DNA of 64,000 bases from Lichtheimia corymbifera B2541 (lineage: Eukaryota > Mucoromycota > Mucoromycetes > Mucorales > Lichtheimiaceae), in the NCBI GenBank assembly GCA_000697475.1, contig JNEU01000189.1, positions 1 to 64,000 of the forward strand, given 5' to 3'. The first letter of the stretch is position 1; the number at the start of each line of letters is the position of its first letter. Both the position numbers and the translations under genes were made by a program. The notes under the pieces were generated by a model that was not told the origin of the DNA, did not search any database, and worked only from the letters and a program-made list of their open reading frames with translations. Of the stretch, positions 11,212 to 21,009 are shown one piece after another.

Positions 11212-11930
11212 CGTAAAAAAACCCTATTTTGAGTGGTAGACTTTTCCTTCCATCATGTATGTGATATTTCAATGTATAAAGTAGTAGTGTGTATTTACAA
11301 GCACATGTGTATTGATTGTTGCCTTCGGGTATTGATGATGAAGCACGTCGAGCGAGCATAGCACTAAGTCAACCCCCCTGATATAATAAAGAACAAAGAG
11401 GAGCGTGTGTTGCGAATACAACCTTTGTTCAAGAAACAATGGATCAACCGGACCCTTTCTCTTCCTCTCTTTCCTTTCATAGCATCTGCAAATGGATGTG
11501 TCTTGATGCATCAAATGCTCACTCAGACGAGATCCAGGGAGGCCTCATTATATTATAGAGATTGACAACCTAGTCTTGTATTCCGCCTTTAATCCAACAT
11601 CATCCACAAGAAAAGAGGTACAATGAATCTCTCCAATGGGGAAGGTACATCGATTTGGAAAATTTCTATCCTTTGGACGTGCATTGTGCAAATATGAATG
11701 GGTGGACGGGAAGTGGCACTTGAATGCATGGTGGCGAATTATATTGATGACGAGTGAAAGCATGAAGTTGGATGATGATGGTGGCGGTGGTGTATGGTTG
11801 ACAGGTTGCACAAAGGGTGATGGACAATATAGGTACAATATTGCATTCAACAATCTTTCAGAATCATAGCATCACGCATAATGGTCAAGTTGACAATAGA
11901 TACGCTCTTTCCAATGCGTTGTATATATCC
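11212..11930. other. no supported gene at left edge of repeat island
   Basis: This 0.72-kb stretch has open frames on both strands (11548-11853 minus, 11636-11869 plus) with no recognised family. The plus-strand frame begins MGKVHRFGKFLSFGRALCKY and contains a Gly/Asp run. The two frames overlap and neither has clear gene structure, so neither is called. Confidence 0.4.
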
Positions 11931-12415
11931 CAATTCCTTCCATCCATGTACCAAAACAATATCCAGATCCAGAAGAAGTCGCATACATTGAAAAGGTTGC
12001 TACACTGTAAATAAAGCTGCTTCTATATAATGGCTATCTGCTGTTCATGCAAAAAAGGCTGCAAGACAGGTTGCTGCAAGTCAAGATCACTGTTTGAGAC
12101 AATGGAGCAAAGACTGTGCTGATTACAACTGCTGCAATGAATGCTGTTACGTTTGGTTGTGGTGCAGGGGTGTACAAGAGAAGGTGCAATGTCAAGGAAC
12201 GTGGGTGTTGTTGTGGGGTGCACACGCCATGGACTTGCCATTCAGTCACAGACAATCGGGTCAAGACTGTTGTAGGATTGACATGATGGGTTGAAGCAGG
12301 ACAATCGTTTGAAGTTGTAGTTGTACTTGAATGGGGCAACAGTTGGGAATGGGAGGAGGAAGAGGAAGAAGCTAAAAGTGGAAGAGGTGGAAATTAAATT
12401 GGTCAGACACAGTCA
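11931..12415 (+). repeat. duplicated segment, copy 1 (partner at 14692-15175)
   Basis: About 480 bp aligns with 14692-15175 in the same orientation, with many substitutions and small indels. Shared landmarks in order are CCAATTCCTTCCA, ATAAAGCTGC, CTATATAATG, GCAGGTTGCTGCAAG (one mismatch), TGAGACAATGGAG, TGTCAAGGAACG, GTAGGATTGACATG and GAATGGGGCAACAGTTGGG. The conserved block spans a possible polyadenylation-type AATAAA and a Cys-rich micro-ORF at 12030-12122. No terminal repeats or target-site duplications were found by eye. It could be a duplicated gene or gene fragment, or a non-autonomous element. Confidence 0.75.
12030..12122 (+). CDS. possible Cys-rich micropeptide (metallothionein-like), copy 1
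   Basis: Candidate 30-codon ORF starting MAICCSCKKGCKTGCCK. The first 17 residues contain seven Cys arranged CC-x-C-x3-C-x3-CC, with Lys and Gly between them, as in small metal-binding peptides. The second copy (14808-14861) starts MTSCCPHNKGCKAGCCK. The reading frame and five of the seven Cys are conserved, and two of the differences are silent third-position changes (GGC/GGT, TGC/TGT). After residue 17 the two copies diverge in length and frame, so the true 3' structure (intron or further exon) is unclear. A CTATATA sequence sits directly before the ATG, which would be odd for a leader. Metallothionein-like function is inference only. It may instead be non-coding. Confidence 0.25.
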   Translation: MAICCSCKKGCKTGCCKSRSLFETMEQRLC

Positions 12416-12449
12416 GACATATCCATGCACACTATATATTAATCCATGA

Positions 12450-13140
12450 TCTTGAGGTTGCTCACCTTGACCTCAAACTTGCATACGATGTGCTCTAGGG
12501 CATGCTGAACAACTTTGTCTTAATAAAGAACCCACACTTCATTTGAAAATTTCGAATGGGAGAGCATAATGTGGGGTTGACTATAACGGATGGAAATTGG
12601 GAAAGCGCCGGATTTATGAAAAAGTCATTTAGTATGTAGTTTCTTGGGATTCCCCATCTCGCACTTGAAACTTGGTCAGAAGGTACTCTCGCACATGCTG
12701 ATCAACATCATTCATTTAAAAACCGCATGGTTCATTATGTACATTTTGAATGCGGGCCAGCCCAAATGTAGGAGAAAAGCAGGGTAGACGCTCCTGCTCC
12801 CCGAGATTGCCCACCTCGAACCTGAAACTTTCACACAACATCCTTTCGACCACGCCGAGCAATTTCGTTCTCATAAAGTCCCCAGAGTTCATTATTAAAA
12901 ATCTTGAATGTGGGAGAGATGACGAATGGATGGTAACATAAATAGGGTGTACGGCCGTGCGCGCCGATATTGCCCATCGCGACCCCGAAACTTGGTCTGG
13001 AGGTGCTCTTGGTCATGCTGATCAACATCGTTCTCATAAAGCCTCTACACATCGTTACGGAGATTTGGAGAAACCGGCACCTTTGTATTTTACATATGCT
13101 GTCAGCATAATGCTATATGGTGAATGGTGTTTGTTCATTA
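12450..13140 (+). repeat. degenerate tandem repeat units of ~156-192 bp
   Basis: Four diverged copies of one module follow each other in the same orientation. The recurring core reads 'ttgcccatctcgaacctgaaact', then 'ggtgctct', then 'catgctgatcaacatcgttc', then 'tcataaag', then 'ttcattaaaaatcttgaatg'. Anchor positions at 12511, 12703, 12859 and 13023 are spaced 192, 156 and 164 bp. The fourth copy is followed by an ~85-bp tail (13053-13140) that recurs after the right arm of the inverted repeat at 13580-13662. All frames are broken, so this is not coding. It may be decayed transposon or satellite-like sequence. Confidence 0.7.
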
Positions 13141-13216
13141 TGAAGTATCATGCAAATGAGCTGTGTTACACAAGCACGCCCCTGCGCACCTTCCGTTCTA
13201 TTAGACTCTGGCTACT

Positions 13217-13662
13217 TGGCAATGAACAAAGACCACTTGTCATATAGCATCACGCTTATAGCATAGTAAAAACATAAAGATGGCTGTATCTCTAAACTTT
13301 ACAATGAAACGTGGAGTCTACAATCGAACAAAGTTGCGCGGCTGGGTGAAGCGCACCTTGTGTAGAAGTTTCACGATCGTCGTGCCCATTCTCAGATTCA
13401 CCCAATGTCACCACCAGCCAAAGTAGATCTTGGGTCGACCTCGAATTTTTTTTCGACGAGGCTGGTGGTGACATTGCGAAATCTAGGATTGGCGAGCCTG
13501 ATCGTGAAACTTGCACCCAAGGTGCGCTTCACCCCGACGAGCAACTTTGTTCGATTGAAGAGCCCACGTTTCATTGAAAAGTTTAGAGATACAGGCACCT
13601 TTATGTTTTACATATGCTGTAAGCGTGAAGCTAGATCATTGTTCATTGTCAGTCGCCTCAAT
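13217..13662. repeat. long imperfect inverted repeat (~200-bp arms, 39-bp loop)
   Basis: The left arm (about 13217-13420) and right arm (about 13460-13662) are reverse complements at roughly 80-85% by eye, separated by about 39 bp. Matching blocks include GGCTGGTGGTGACATTG, GATCGTGAAACTT, AAGGTGCGCTTCACCC, CAACTTTGTTCGATTG, CACGTTTCATTG, AAGTTTAGAGATACAG and CTTTATGTTTTAC. The arms are copies of the same module found in tandem at 12450-13140. Transcription across it would give a long hairpin RNA. Mucoralean fungi have active RNA silencing, so an siRNA source is conceivable. That is inference. Confidence 0.8.
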
Positions 13663-14555
13663 CATATTAGAACCAAAGATGCGGAAGGACTGGTTCGTGT
13701 CACGAAGCCCAGAGAACGGGGTTTGAAGGTTCAATGTTATTGGTGGAGAATTGCATGATGGCCGTTTGCCCTGGCATGCATATAGAAGGTCCGCCTATTA
13801 TGGTAGCCCGTATGGAATGGGTTGGTTGGCATATGGAATTTTACAAGATAGCATTACGCTGGCTCGTAGATATTCATGACGTGTTTATGTACTCGCGCCA
13901 CATATTGTCAGAGCCCAATCTTTAAAGAGTGTAACGAACTAAGTATTTGATGCATGCAACAAACCCAATTGTTAGTCATCACCACTCCTGTGTTTATTAT
14001 CCTTGTAAATCGAGTGTTTGAGAATCTCCATGGGATACAAACTGTCAGCCTGTGATTTAGGAAGCTTAACAATGAATGTAGTATGACAGAGGATGGGAAC
14101 AAAATATCTTGGATACGATAATGTAATAATGGTCGGATCTCCTCACTTTCTGACCTTCATATTTATCTTCCCCCGTTAGATCCAGAAACCATATTATGTT
14201 GAATTCAATGTTCATTTAATAGAAGTTGAAGATTTAGATTATCGTTTAAGTATGATAAAGGAAGAGCGTTGCAAACTGAGTAAGATACGGGTGATTCAGG
14301 TAGGAAAAGCGAGGTCTGAATTCGTGATTGCTGCCACCATAAACATCCTTCATCCATGATTGTGTAATAGCTGCTGCGTCCATTAACTCAAATATCCTAG
14401 TATCATCCATAGCTTTAAACACCTTTCACCAATTCCATCCCAGTCATCATCATTCTTGGACGTATCCAGGTGATATGATCCATAGTCTCTGCTGACAATG
14501 GATCCATCCACCAAAACCATTCCAACATTTTGAACCGAAGAAGGGGGTTGCTGCT

Positions 14556-14593
<38 letters not shown>

Positions 14594-14691
14594 CTGCTCC
14601 TGTTGGCCAGCTATCGCAGCTCGACCAACTGAAGGTTGCTTGTATCGCGGTGTAGTTGATGACTGATATGGTGTCATCCGAACCAGACATT
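13663..14691. other. about 1 kb of island without supported gene
   Basis: No coding gene is recognised on either strand. Open frames at 13734-13925, 13908-14102 and 14415-14705 lack family resemblance, and the last one runs through a CT microsatellite that gives an artificial Glu-Arg run. The composition resembles the flanking repeats. Confidence 0.5.
14561..14590. repeat. (CT)15 microsatellite
   Basis: Perfect CT dinucleotide run of about 30 bp inside the repeat island. It produces spurious (Arg-Glu)n open frames on the minus strand. Confidence 0.95.
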
Positions 14692-15175
14692 CCAATTCCT
14701 TCCACCTTATGTACAAAGAAATGCAGTATTCAGATCCATATCCATATCCATAGGAATTGTATGTAGTGAAGCATGTTGCTATACGTCAATAAAGCTGCAT
14801 CTATATAATGACTAGCTGCTGTCCACATAACAAAGGTTGTAAGGCAGGTTGCTGCAAGTAACTTGAGACAATGGAGTGGTGATCTTGTTCATAGCAAATG
14901 CTGTTACGATTGGCCGTGGTTGAGGATTGTACAAGGGAACGTGCAGTGTCAAGGAACGCGGGTGTTGTAGTGGGGGTGTACACGCCATGAAGTTGCCATT
15001 CAGACAAAGACAATCGGATCAATACAGTTGTAGGATTGACATGGGTTGAAGCAGGACAACCGTTCGCTAATGGTAGTTGTAGTTGAATGGGGCAACAGTT
15101 GGGTACTGGAGAAAGAGGAAGAGCTGGAAATCAACCATGTCTCAGGCCAGCATTTTACAGAACTGGTTCCTAATT
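14692..15175 (+). repeat. duplicated segment, copy 2 (partner at 11931-12415)
   Basis: Second copy of the ~480-bp segment in the same orientation about 2.76 kb downstream of the first. Landmarks match copy 1 in the same order, with small indels that shift frames between them. It has AATAAAG shortly before the CTATATAATG block and ends near the shared GGAAAT tract (about 15126). The two copies bracket the tandem and inverted repeats, so the whole 11.9-15.2 kb interval may be one composite element or a rearranged duplication. Confidence 0.75.
14808..14861 (+). CDS. possible Cys-rich micropeptide, copy 2
   Basis: ORF of only 17 codons, MTSCCPHNKGCKAGCCK then TAA. The stop overlaps a potential donor (GTAACT at 14858). 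A 37-nt intron ending CATAG at 14894 would extend the frame through NKCCYDWPWLR, giving a longer Cys-rich peptide. That intron is shorter than its neighbours and is speculative. It is paralogous to the micro-ORF at 12030. A metallothionein-like role is inferred from Cys content alone. Confidence 0.2.
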   Translation: MTSCCPHNKGCKAGCCK

Positions 15176-15491
15176 GTGAATATATGGATGACAAAGAAAG
15201 ACAAACACTACAAAGGTGTAAACGTATAAGCATATTACTCTATAGTCGAAAGCTTATGGGTGAGACGGCTAATCATTGTATTAAAGCAGGCCACATGTAA
15301 TAGTATCCCTTTACATATCCCCTTGTCTATCCTTGCATGCAAATGATCGACAATAAATACAAGAGTTATTACTTGTTTACGTAAATAGGGTACTGGATGC
15401 AATTTACATAGGATGAAGAGGGAAGATAAGCACTTATAAAACAAAAGGATATAACGTGGTGGGGTAAATAGATAAATAAAATGTGAGCATA

Positions 15492-16441
15492 TCACATCAA
15501 GACACAGCCACAGCAGCCGCTTCCACTCTCTCGTCCTTCCTCCACATCAAAGTTTTGGCGTCGAGGGCCATAACCATTGGGGCCTGCTTCCTGCTCCTTG
15601 TTCATCCTTCGAATTTCTCGTACGACATTGTGAAAGGTTTCATCAACGTTTATGCGCATTTTTGCAGACGTCTCGGCGAATGGGCATCGAAATTGGCGAG
15701 CTAAGTCATGCCCCTCTAGAGAAACAAGATTATAGATTTAGATATGCCGCCCCTTGATATTCTTTGTATTGCTGCACACACAACTTACCTAGTCGAGAAA
15801 CCTGACGTTCACTTTCAAGATCACACTTGTTGCCGACTAACACCATTGGGAAATGATCACGATCCTTGACACGGCATACTTGTTGATAAAATGTACTGAT
15901 TTCATCGAATGAAAGTCGTGAAGTGACCGAGTAAACGAGAATGAATCCTTCACCGTTACGCATATACTGCTCTCTCATGGCACTGATGATATGAATTCGC
16001 ATAAGTCAAGGAGTAAAAAAAGGGATATAAGGGAGCTTTGTTTACCTGTACTCTTCTTGGCCAGCTGTATCTAATACATCCAATAATGCCATTTCATCGT
16101 CAATCATGCATTGTTTGCGATACGAATCTGAGACATTAAATGAGTACCAAATTCATCCTACTACTAGCAACCTTGGTTTCTATCCTACCTTCAATAGTCG
16201 GGTCATACTCATCAACAAAGTGCGATTGAATAAACTGGATCGTCAGGGCAGATTTGCCGACACCTGGAGTTGGTCATGATGAGGGAATTGTGTCTTCTCG
16301 AGAGCCAAGTCTTGTACTTACCACCACCTCCTACAATGACAATCTTGTACCTGGGTTGTGTCGTCGTGTCAATCGCGTCAGTGACTCAAGGATAAGGAAT
16401 AAGCTTACTCACTCTCGAAGAAAAGAAGCAGGCTTGGACAT
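15492..16441 (-). CDS. Ras-type small GTPase with CAAX box
   Basis: Six exons (16441-16413, 16350-16322, 16263-16189, 16127-16046, 15982-15789, 15715-15492) give 210 residues. The N-terminus [20 protein letters not shown] leads into the P-loop GGGGVGKS (about residues 17-24). Then come effector loop YDPTIEDSYRK, switch [14 protein letters not shown], and ETSAK. The C-terminus [10 protein letters not shown] carries a CAAX box (CVLM) with two upstream Cys suited to palmitoylation, so it is a farnesylated plasma-membrane Ras. It most resembles fungal Ras1/Ras2 that control growth and morphogenesis through cAMP and MAPK routes, but which paralogue cannot be told here. All catalytic motifs are intact. 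Two early introns fall within the first 20 codons. Confidence 0.96.
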
Positions 16442-17084
16442 TGACAAAGTATAAACCAGTAAAGGAGTAACCCTGAGGAAAAAGATAAAGAAAAAGAGAT
16501 AATGATCAAGGAGAAAGAGAGAAAGAAAGAGAGAAAAGAGAAAGAAAGTAAATGTCGTTTTTGAGAGCACAGAGTGTAGTATGATCGGGTTAGTTCATCC
16601 ATGCTCCCAAAGAGGCATCCTTGTCGAACCATAGTATCCTGATAAAGCAATCATATTGGCCACAAAATGAATGAGATTTTCAATTCTTTCTTTCTCTCTG
16701 TTATCATTGATTCTTCTATGGGCAAAAACATCCATCATTTAGCTGCTGCATAAAAAAGGTTTCTGTCCTGAATCGGTGTTTATCCCGCTGTGCATCGCTT
16801 TACATGTTCCATGTATTCTACTTTCTCCTAATCTCCTACTTGTTTGTGAGACATCTCAGTTGCTCACCTTGCACCCAAGTGATTTAGTACAAACGTTCAA
16901 AGCAGGTAATAGATCCGAATTAAGCTATCGGATGTTTGGCCATCCCAAGTGATCGACATACACATACACGCACACACACGTAGCATAAAACTCTATTCGA
17001 GACACTCTTTAATGCAAATTAGGGAAAAAAAGGAGCATGTAGAATAAAAAAGACTGGGTATCAAAACTATATACAAAGAAAGCA
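16442..17084. other. intergenic 0.64 kb upstream of the Ras gene
   Basis: Purine/pyrimidine-rich tracts (GAAA-type runs at 16480-16550) lie directly upstream of the Ras start and give a low-complexity minus-strand open frame that is not coding. The region should include the Ras promoter and the 3' end signals of the SLC25 gene. No RNA gene is seen. Confidence 0.5.
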
Positions 17085-18694
17085 CTATTCCTCCTCCACC
17101 TCCTCTTCTTCCTCTTCTAATAGCGCAAGACTTCTAAAGTCAACCTCTCGTTTCACCAATTCAAATACAAGGAAGCCAATACTGGTTGCTGGAACGACCT
17201 TGAGCACCGTGCCTGCAAATTCTTGATAAAGAAACCTACGCCAGCTACCACCATTTAACCGCACTTGCAGCTTGCATTGCTCCCAAGTCCGTCGATAAAG
17301 CTCACGCCCTGACTCTCTACTTTCCTTATGTGCGAATTCCGATTGTCCTTCTTCAATATAGAATATGCTGTGGATCTTGGATAAAGGATGTTCGATAACT
17401 TGGTATGCCTATATATATACACAATGTTCCATTTTAAAACCCAAGTTGTATTGCTCATTGTCAACAAAGTAAACATACCACTGCAGCTGCTGCACCTGCC
17501 AAGATAACAAAGATCGGTTCCAATAATAGAGGGGGTCGCTCTTTGTTTGTCGTTGATACAGTGGATGGTGTATCCGATCGATGCAATCCTTCCAAATCAT
17601 TCAATGTCTTTCTAGAATCCACCTGAAGACCATACATTTCATCCAGGAAATAATAATAGCCTTGTTGCTTGACCCATTCAAATGTGGCAAAGAACAATCC
17701 ACAGGAGAGAGAATCCTAAAAAGTCATTCGTGTTAAATCAAATAAAGGCATGTATGTATGTGTTGTGAGTGAGTGAATACTTACTCGAACAAGGGTAAGA
17801 CCGAAACCACGATAGGCACTTGCAATACCCAATTCTTTCAATGTTGATTTGGCGTACTGATACATGGATCTGTGCTTGCCTTCCAAAAGATCACTCACTT
17901 CAAATCGAATCTTGACCGAATCCAATGGAGCAGCAACTATGGACTGCATGGCACCTGCTATACAACCTAGAGATAATGTATGAGATAGGGAATACTTTTT
18001 GCGTTTGTTGATGTCAATGACTTACCAGCCATAAATACAGAAGTGAAAGGAGGAGGAGGAAATGGACGATGAAGTTGAAATGATGAAGGTGGATGGAACA
18101 TGGGTAAGGTGGCGATATAAGTTGTGTAAAGAACGGTGCCAATGACGGTATTTGCTATCAGTGGAGGGAGGACATGTCTTGGAATGAAGTTCCACTAAAA
18201 CAAACGATGGAAAGGTTATTATACCAAAGGAGGTTGAATTGCAAAAGTGTAACTTACACCTTGTTTCTTGACAGCGTGTGATATCATGCCGATAGAAGTA
18301 TATCGAAAAGAAAATCGTTTTGAAGATGCTTCATCCAAAGGAGGCATGATTGCTCTTGCCATAATCAAATAATCCACTCGCAATGGTCGAAACAACTGGA
18401 AATAACAAGGGGTGTCATTGTTGTCTGTGCGCAGTTGTGTATATACTCCTTCCTTCCTACCTTGACGGGTGTACGATAAAACAGGTACAAGCCTTGCATC
18501 ATGAGCGATCGGGCAATGGCTGTACTTCCTCCCACTGATGTCACTTCTTTGGCCTTTTTCCTTTTGCTTTGAACAGCATTGCGATAAGGTTGTGTGTTGT
18601 GGATAGCTGTCTGAAGGGGCCTTGCTGTTGCTGCTGTTGCTGTAGCCGACGTATACCATGAAGGCGGTTTGGCTGGTTGCGAAGGTAACGTCAT
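17085..18694 (-). CDS. divergent mitochondrial carrier (SLC25) family protein
   Basis: Six exons (18694-18461, 18395-18258, 18194-18026, 17966-17785, 17715-17479, 17408-17085) give 427 residues. Carrier hallmarks are seen in the middle: the helix GCIAGAMQSIVAAPLDSVKI contains the PLDSVK signature (PxDxxK), followed by GIASAYRGFGLTLVRDSLS, the usual matrix-helix plus even-helix pattern. The third repeat is degenerate (YQVIEHPLSKIHSI). The first repeat is weak. A long linker after FEWVKQQGYYYF and an acidic tail (EEEEEEVEEE) are unusual. Carriers exchange metabolites across the inner mitochondrial membrane. Substrate cannot be assigned. It resembles poorly characterised fungal carriers more than ADP/ATP or phosphate carriers. 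It is divergent to NDUFA12 across 0.65 kb. Confidence 0.75.
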
Positions 18695-19343
18695 GTGCGA
18701 GTTGAATGTCGAATTAGAGGAGCAAGTCTTTGGGACAATCGATTCAAGGAGATTCTTCTCTCGGGCTTATTTCGCTGACAGCAGGCTAAAGTTGTACACG
18801 ACAAGAGGAGCGTTGGGTGATGGGGGTCGTCGGTCCAATCTCCAGGTACGGCTAAAGATCGCCGTGGCTTCAACTTCGGCTGTTCAATTCATCCATCTAC
18901 ATTTCCATCATCATCATCATCCCCATCTCCCGGTATTGATCATTATGATAGGAGACATACATCTTTATTTGTTTATATCTATAAATCAAAAGAGCTATTC
19001 ATTTGATAATGGTGATTCATGCCTTACTTCCAATTCAATGGGTATCTTGTATTAGCCAATGAGAGGAGGTGTGATGTAGAGCCAAACAATGATCCTCGTT
19101 CCTTTTTAATATCAATGACTGAAATGATACTCCAATTATTCACAAAACTACTTGTCAAAGAGCATTGGGTGTTTGTGTAAAGTTATCTGCTATGCAAGGA
19201 GTACATGTTGTCTGCAAGTTTAAGTACAAGTGAGGTGAGTGAGTGGTCTGGTGACTGCGAGATAGGCTTGCAGCACTACTACCTAAAGGGAAAACATGTG
19301 GTCTTGCATGTAATTCATTCTCTCCTCCACCTAATACAACGCC
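18695..19343. promoter_or_regulatory. shared divergent promoter region, SLC25 carrier and NDUFA12
   Basis: 649 bp between two head-to-head nuclear genes for mitochondrial proteins. The open frame 18669-19055 (plus) has a His run and no family match and is rejected. Coregulation is possible but unproven. Confidence 0.4.
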
Positions 19344-19865
19344 ATGTCCACTATTGGTCGTACAATCAAGAACGTCTTAAAAGCTGGTCCTGCCAACTCT
19401 TTGAAGCAAATGAACAACATTGGTGATACCAAATGGGGTGCCTTTATTGGTGCTGATCGCTTTGGCAACAAGTACTTTGAAAACAACGATGAAATCTCGG
19501 GTACGGCGTGTCGATTCAGCTTGACATTGGGTCACATGAGCTAACTTTTGGTATTTCTATAGGTCGTGAACGTTGGGTTGAATTCGATAGCGTTGACCCT
19601 GATGGTGCTGATATTGATCCTGCATGGTAAATACGCAGTGTTGGACTACTAGCAGCCGATATCACTAACACAAATCACATCATACAGGCACATGTGGATG
19701 GCAAGAATCGTCCAGGAACCTCCTACTGACATGAATATCCAATCTCAAAAGTGGTGGACTGAACCTACACCCAACTTCACCGGCACTCGTAGCGCTTTCA
19801 GAACCTACAGCACCACCAAAGCCAAGGTCACCGCATGGGATCCTGTCGCTCTTCCTAGACAATAG
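19344..19865 (+). CDS. NDUFA12: NADH:ubiquinone oxidoreductase subunit NDUFA12 (B17.2)
   Basis: Three exons (19344-19500, 19563-19626, 19688-19865) give 132 residues. Diagnostic blocks are GDTKWGAFIGADRFGNKYFE, RERWVEF and the WHMWM segment, with the C-terminal WTEPTPNFTGT. NDUFA12 is an accessory subunit of mitochondrial complex I, on the matrix-facing peripheral arm near the N/Q-module boundary. The length fits the family. Presence of complex I separates this fungus from Saccharomyces-type yeasts and fits filamentous lineages. Its 3' end lies 195 bp from the convergent Bdp1-like gene. Confidence 0.95.
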
Positions 19866-20060
19866 ATCATCCTTCATTCTTTCTCCCTCCCGCTCGCCCA
19901 TGTTGATTCCAAGTAGACCACTATCCCGTTCCCAATAAACATATCATCGCAACAATGATACACTTTTGGATATGGAGGATTGTATATCGGATAGTAGCAA
20001 GGATGTTATTATACAATGATGAATGTCTATTTACAACTATTTACATATATATACAATGAA

Positions 20061-21009
20061 TTATCGCTTGAATGCCTCGGCAATCTTGAATGGGTTCAAC
20101 TTGCATTCCTTGTCATACTTCTTCTGGATATTCTTGGCATCACGACCGGGTATATACTCGCTGATTTTGTGGAAGGCCAGCCCATGTTCCTTGAACAGCT
20201 ATAGCAGTATTAGCACATGGTTGGCTCACTCTCTAGTAAAGCAAAAACTTACCTCATAGAGCAATTCCTCTTCCTGTTGGGTCCATTGTTTGGGTATCCC
20301 TTTGCGCTTCCTCTTCACATTCTTGTCGACCAAGTTCTCATTCTTTTCTTCATGCACGACTTCGACAATTTCCTGGCGAGGAGTGGATGGTGCCGAGTAT
20401 GAAAGTGATGATGGATCCAGAACAATCTCTCCATTGACCATGGTTACTTGTGGTGTCGCTACTTGTCTATAACAACTCTTGAGTCATCGTTTTCGATTAT
20501 GCTATGAATCAATAAACTTACTCGTTAGGGCCGTCCTTTCCCTCCTTTACTTGCTTCTCTTGTTCCAACCTTCTTCTCTTGATTTCTCCTTGTTGTTTTA
20601 GCACATCCTTGCTTACACCATTCCGTGGTGGTTTGCGCTTCGATGATTGCTGTTCCACATGAGCTCGGATAATGCGTAACACCGCATCTGGATCAAGCGG
20701 CGGTTTTTGTACAGGTGCGTAAGGTGTGGTTCCCTCCTTTGATATATCTCCTCTCTCGTCGCCTTCCAAAGTATTGCTAGGCTCATTCCCCGTATCAACA
20801 GCCAGTTGCTGCTGCGCACTGGTGACTTGAATGTCGGGAGGATTGCTACGGTCGAGCTGCGGATCCGTTTTCTTTTGTCGTTTGGTGACTGAAGTCGTTG
20901 GCTTGAATCGTCTCTTGTTCTTATCTATTGCAGTCGCTGAATTAGAATACAACAAGTGTAATATATATATCCAATGGCACTTACTGATGGCTGGTGAGAG
21001 ATCGGACAT
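20061..21009 (-). CDS. Bdp1-like TFIIIB (B'') subunit with one SANT domain, unusually short
   Basis: Four exons (21009-20985, 20936-20522, 20466-20253, 20198-20061) give 263 residues. After a basic, disordered N-terminal half comes VTMVNGEIVLDPSSLSY, which matches the conserved 'V.NGEIVlDe.SL' strip of Bdp1. A Myb/SANT domain follows (about residues 202-262): WTQQEEELLYELFKEHG, then FHKISEYIPGRDAKNIQKKY. Bdp1 locks TBP-Brf1 on RNA polymerase III promoters. Yeast Bdp1 is about 594 residues and the human protein much longer. Here the protein ends right after the SANT domain, lacking the C-terminal extension. Either a compact Bdp1 or a paralogue. The Bdp1 strip makes other Myb families less likely. 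Confidence 0.7.

Noticed and set aside
11548..11869. Overlapping open frames on both strands at the left edge of the island
   Set aside because: Neither has a family match, gene structure or a plausible promoter. They are mutually exclusive.
12030..12122. Extension of the Cys-rich ORF through the frame at 12094-12294 (WSKDCADYNCCNECCYVWLW)
   Set aside because: The extended frame is not kept in the second copy, where it stops early. No clear splice site links it, so only the short N-terminal ORF is proposed.
12800..12840. GGTTCGAG-like element on the minus strand, suggesting a tRNA T-arm
   Set aside because: No acceptor stem, anticodon arm or D-arm could be folded around it. It is part of the tandem repeat module.
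12450..13140. CRISPR-like direct repeats
   Set aside because: Units are long (156-192 bp), degenerate and without spacer-repeat structure. This is a eukaryotic genome.
13398..13758. Open frames of 66-117 codons on both strands over the inverted repeat
   Set aside because: They exist because the arms are inverted copies of each other. Other copies of the same module have broken frames, so no coding constraint is apparent.
14415..14705. Minus-strand ORF with an Arg-Glu repeat
   Set aside because: The repeat is the translation of a (CT)15 microsatellite. No conserved sequence flanks it.
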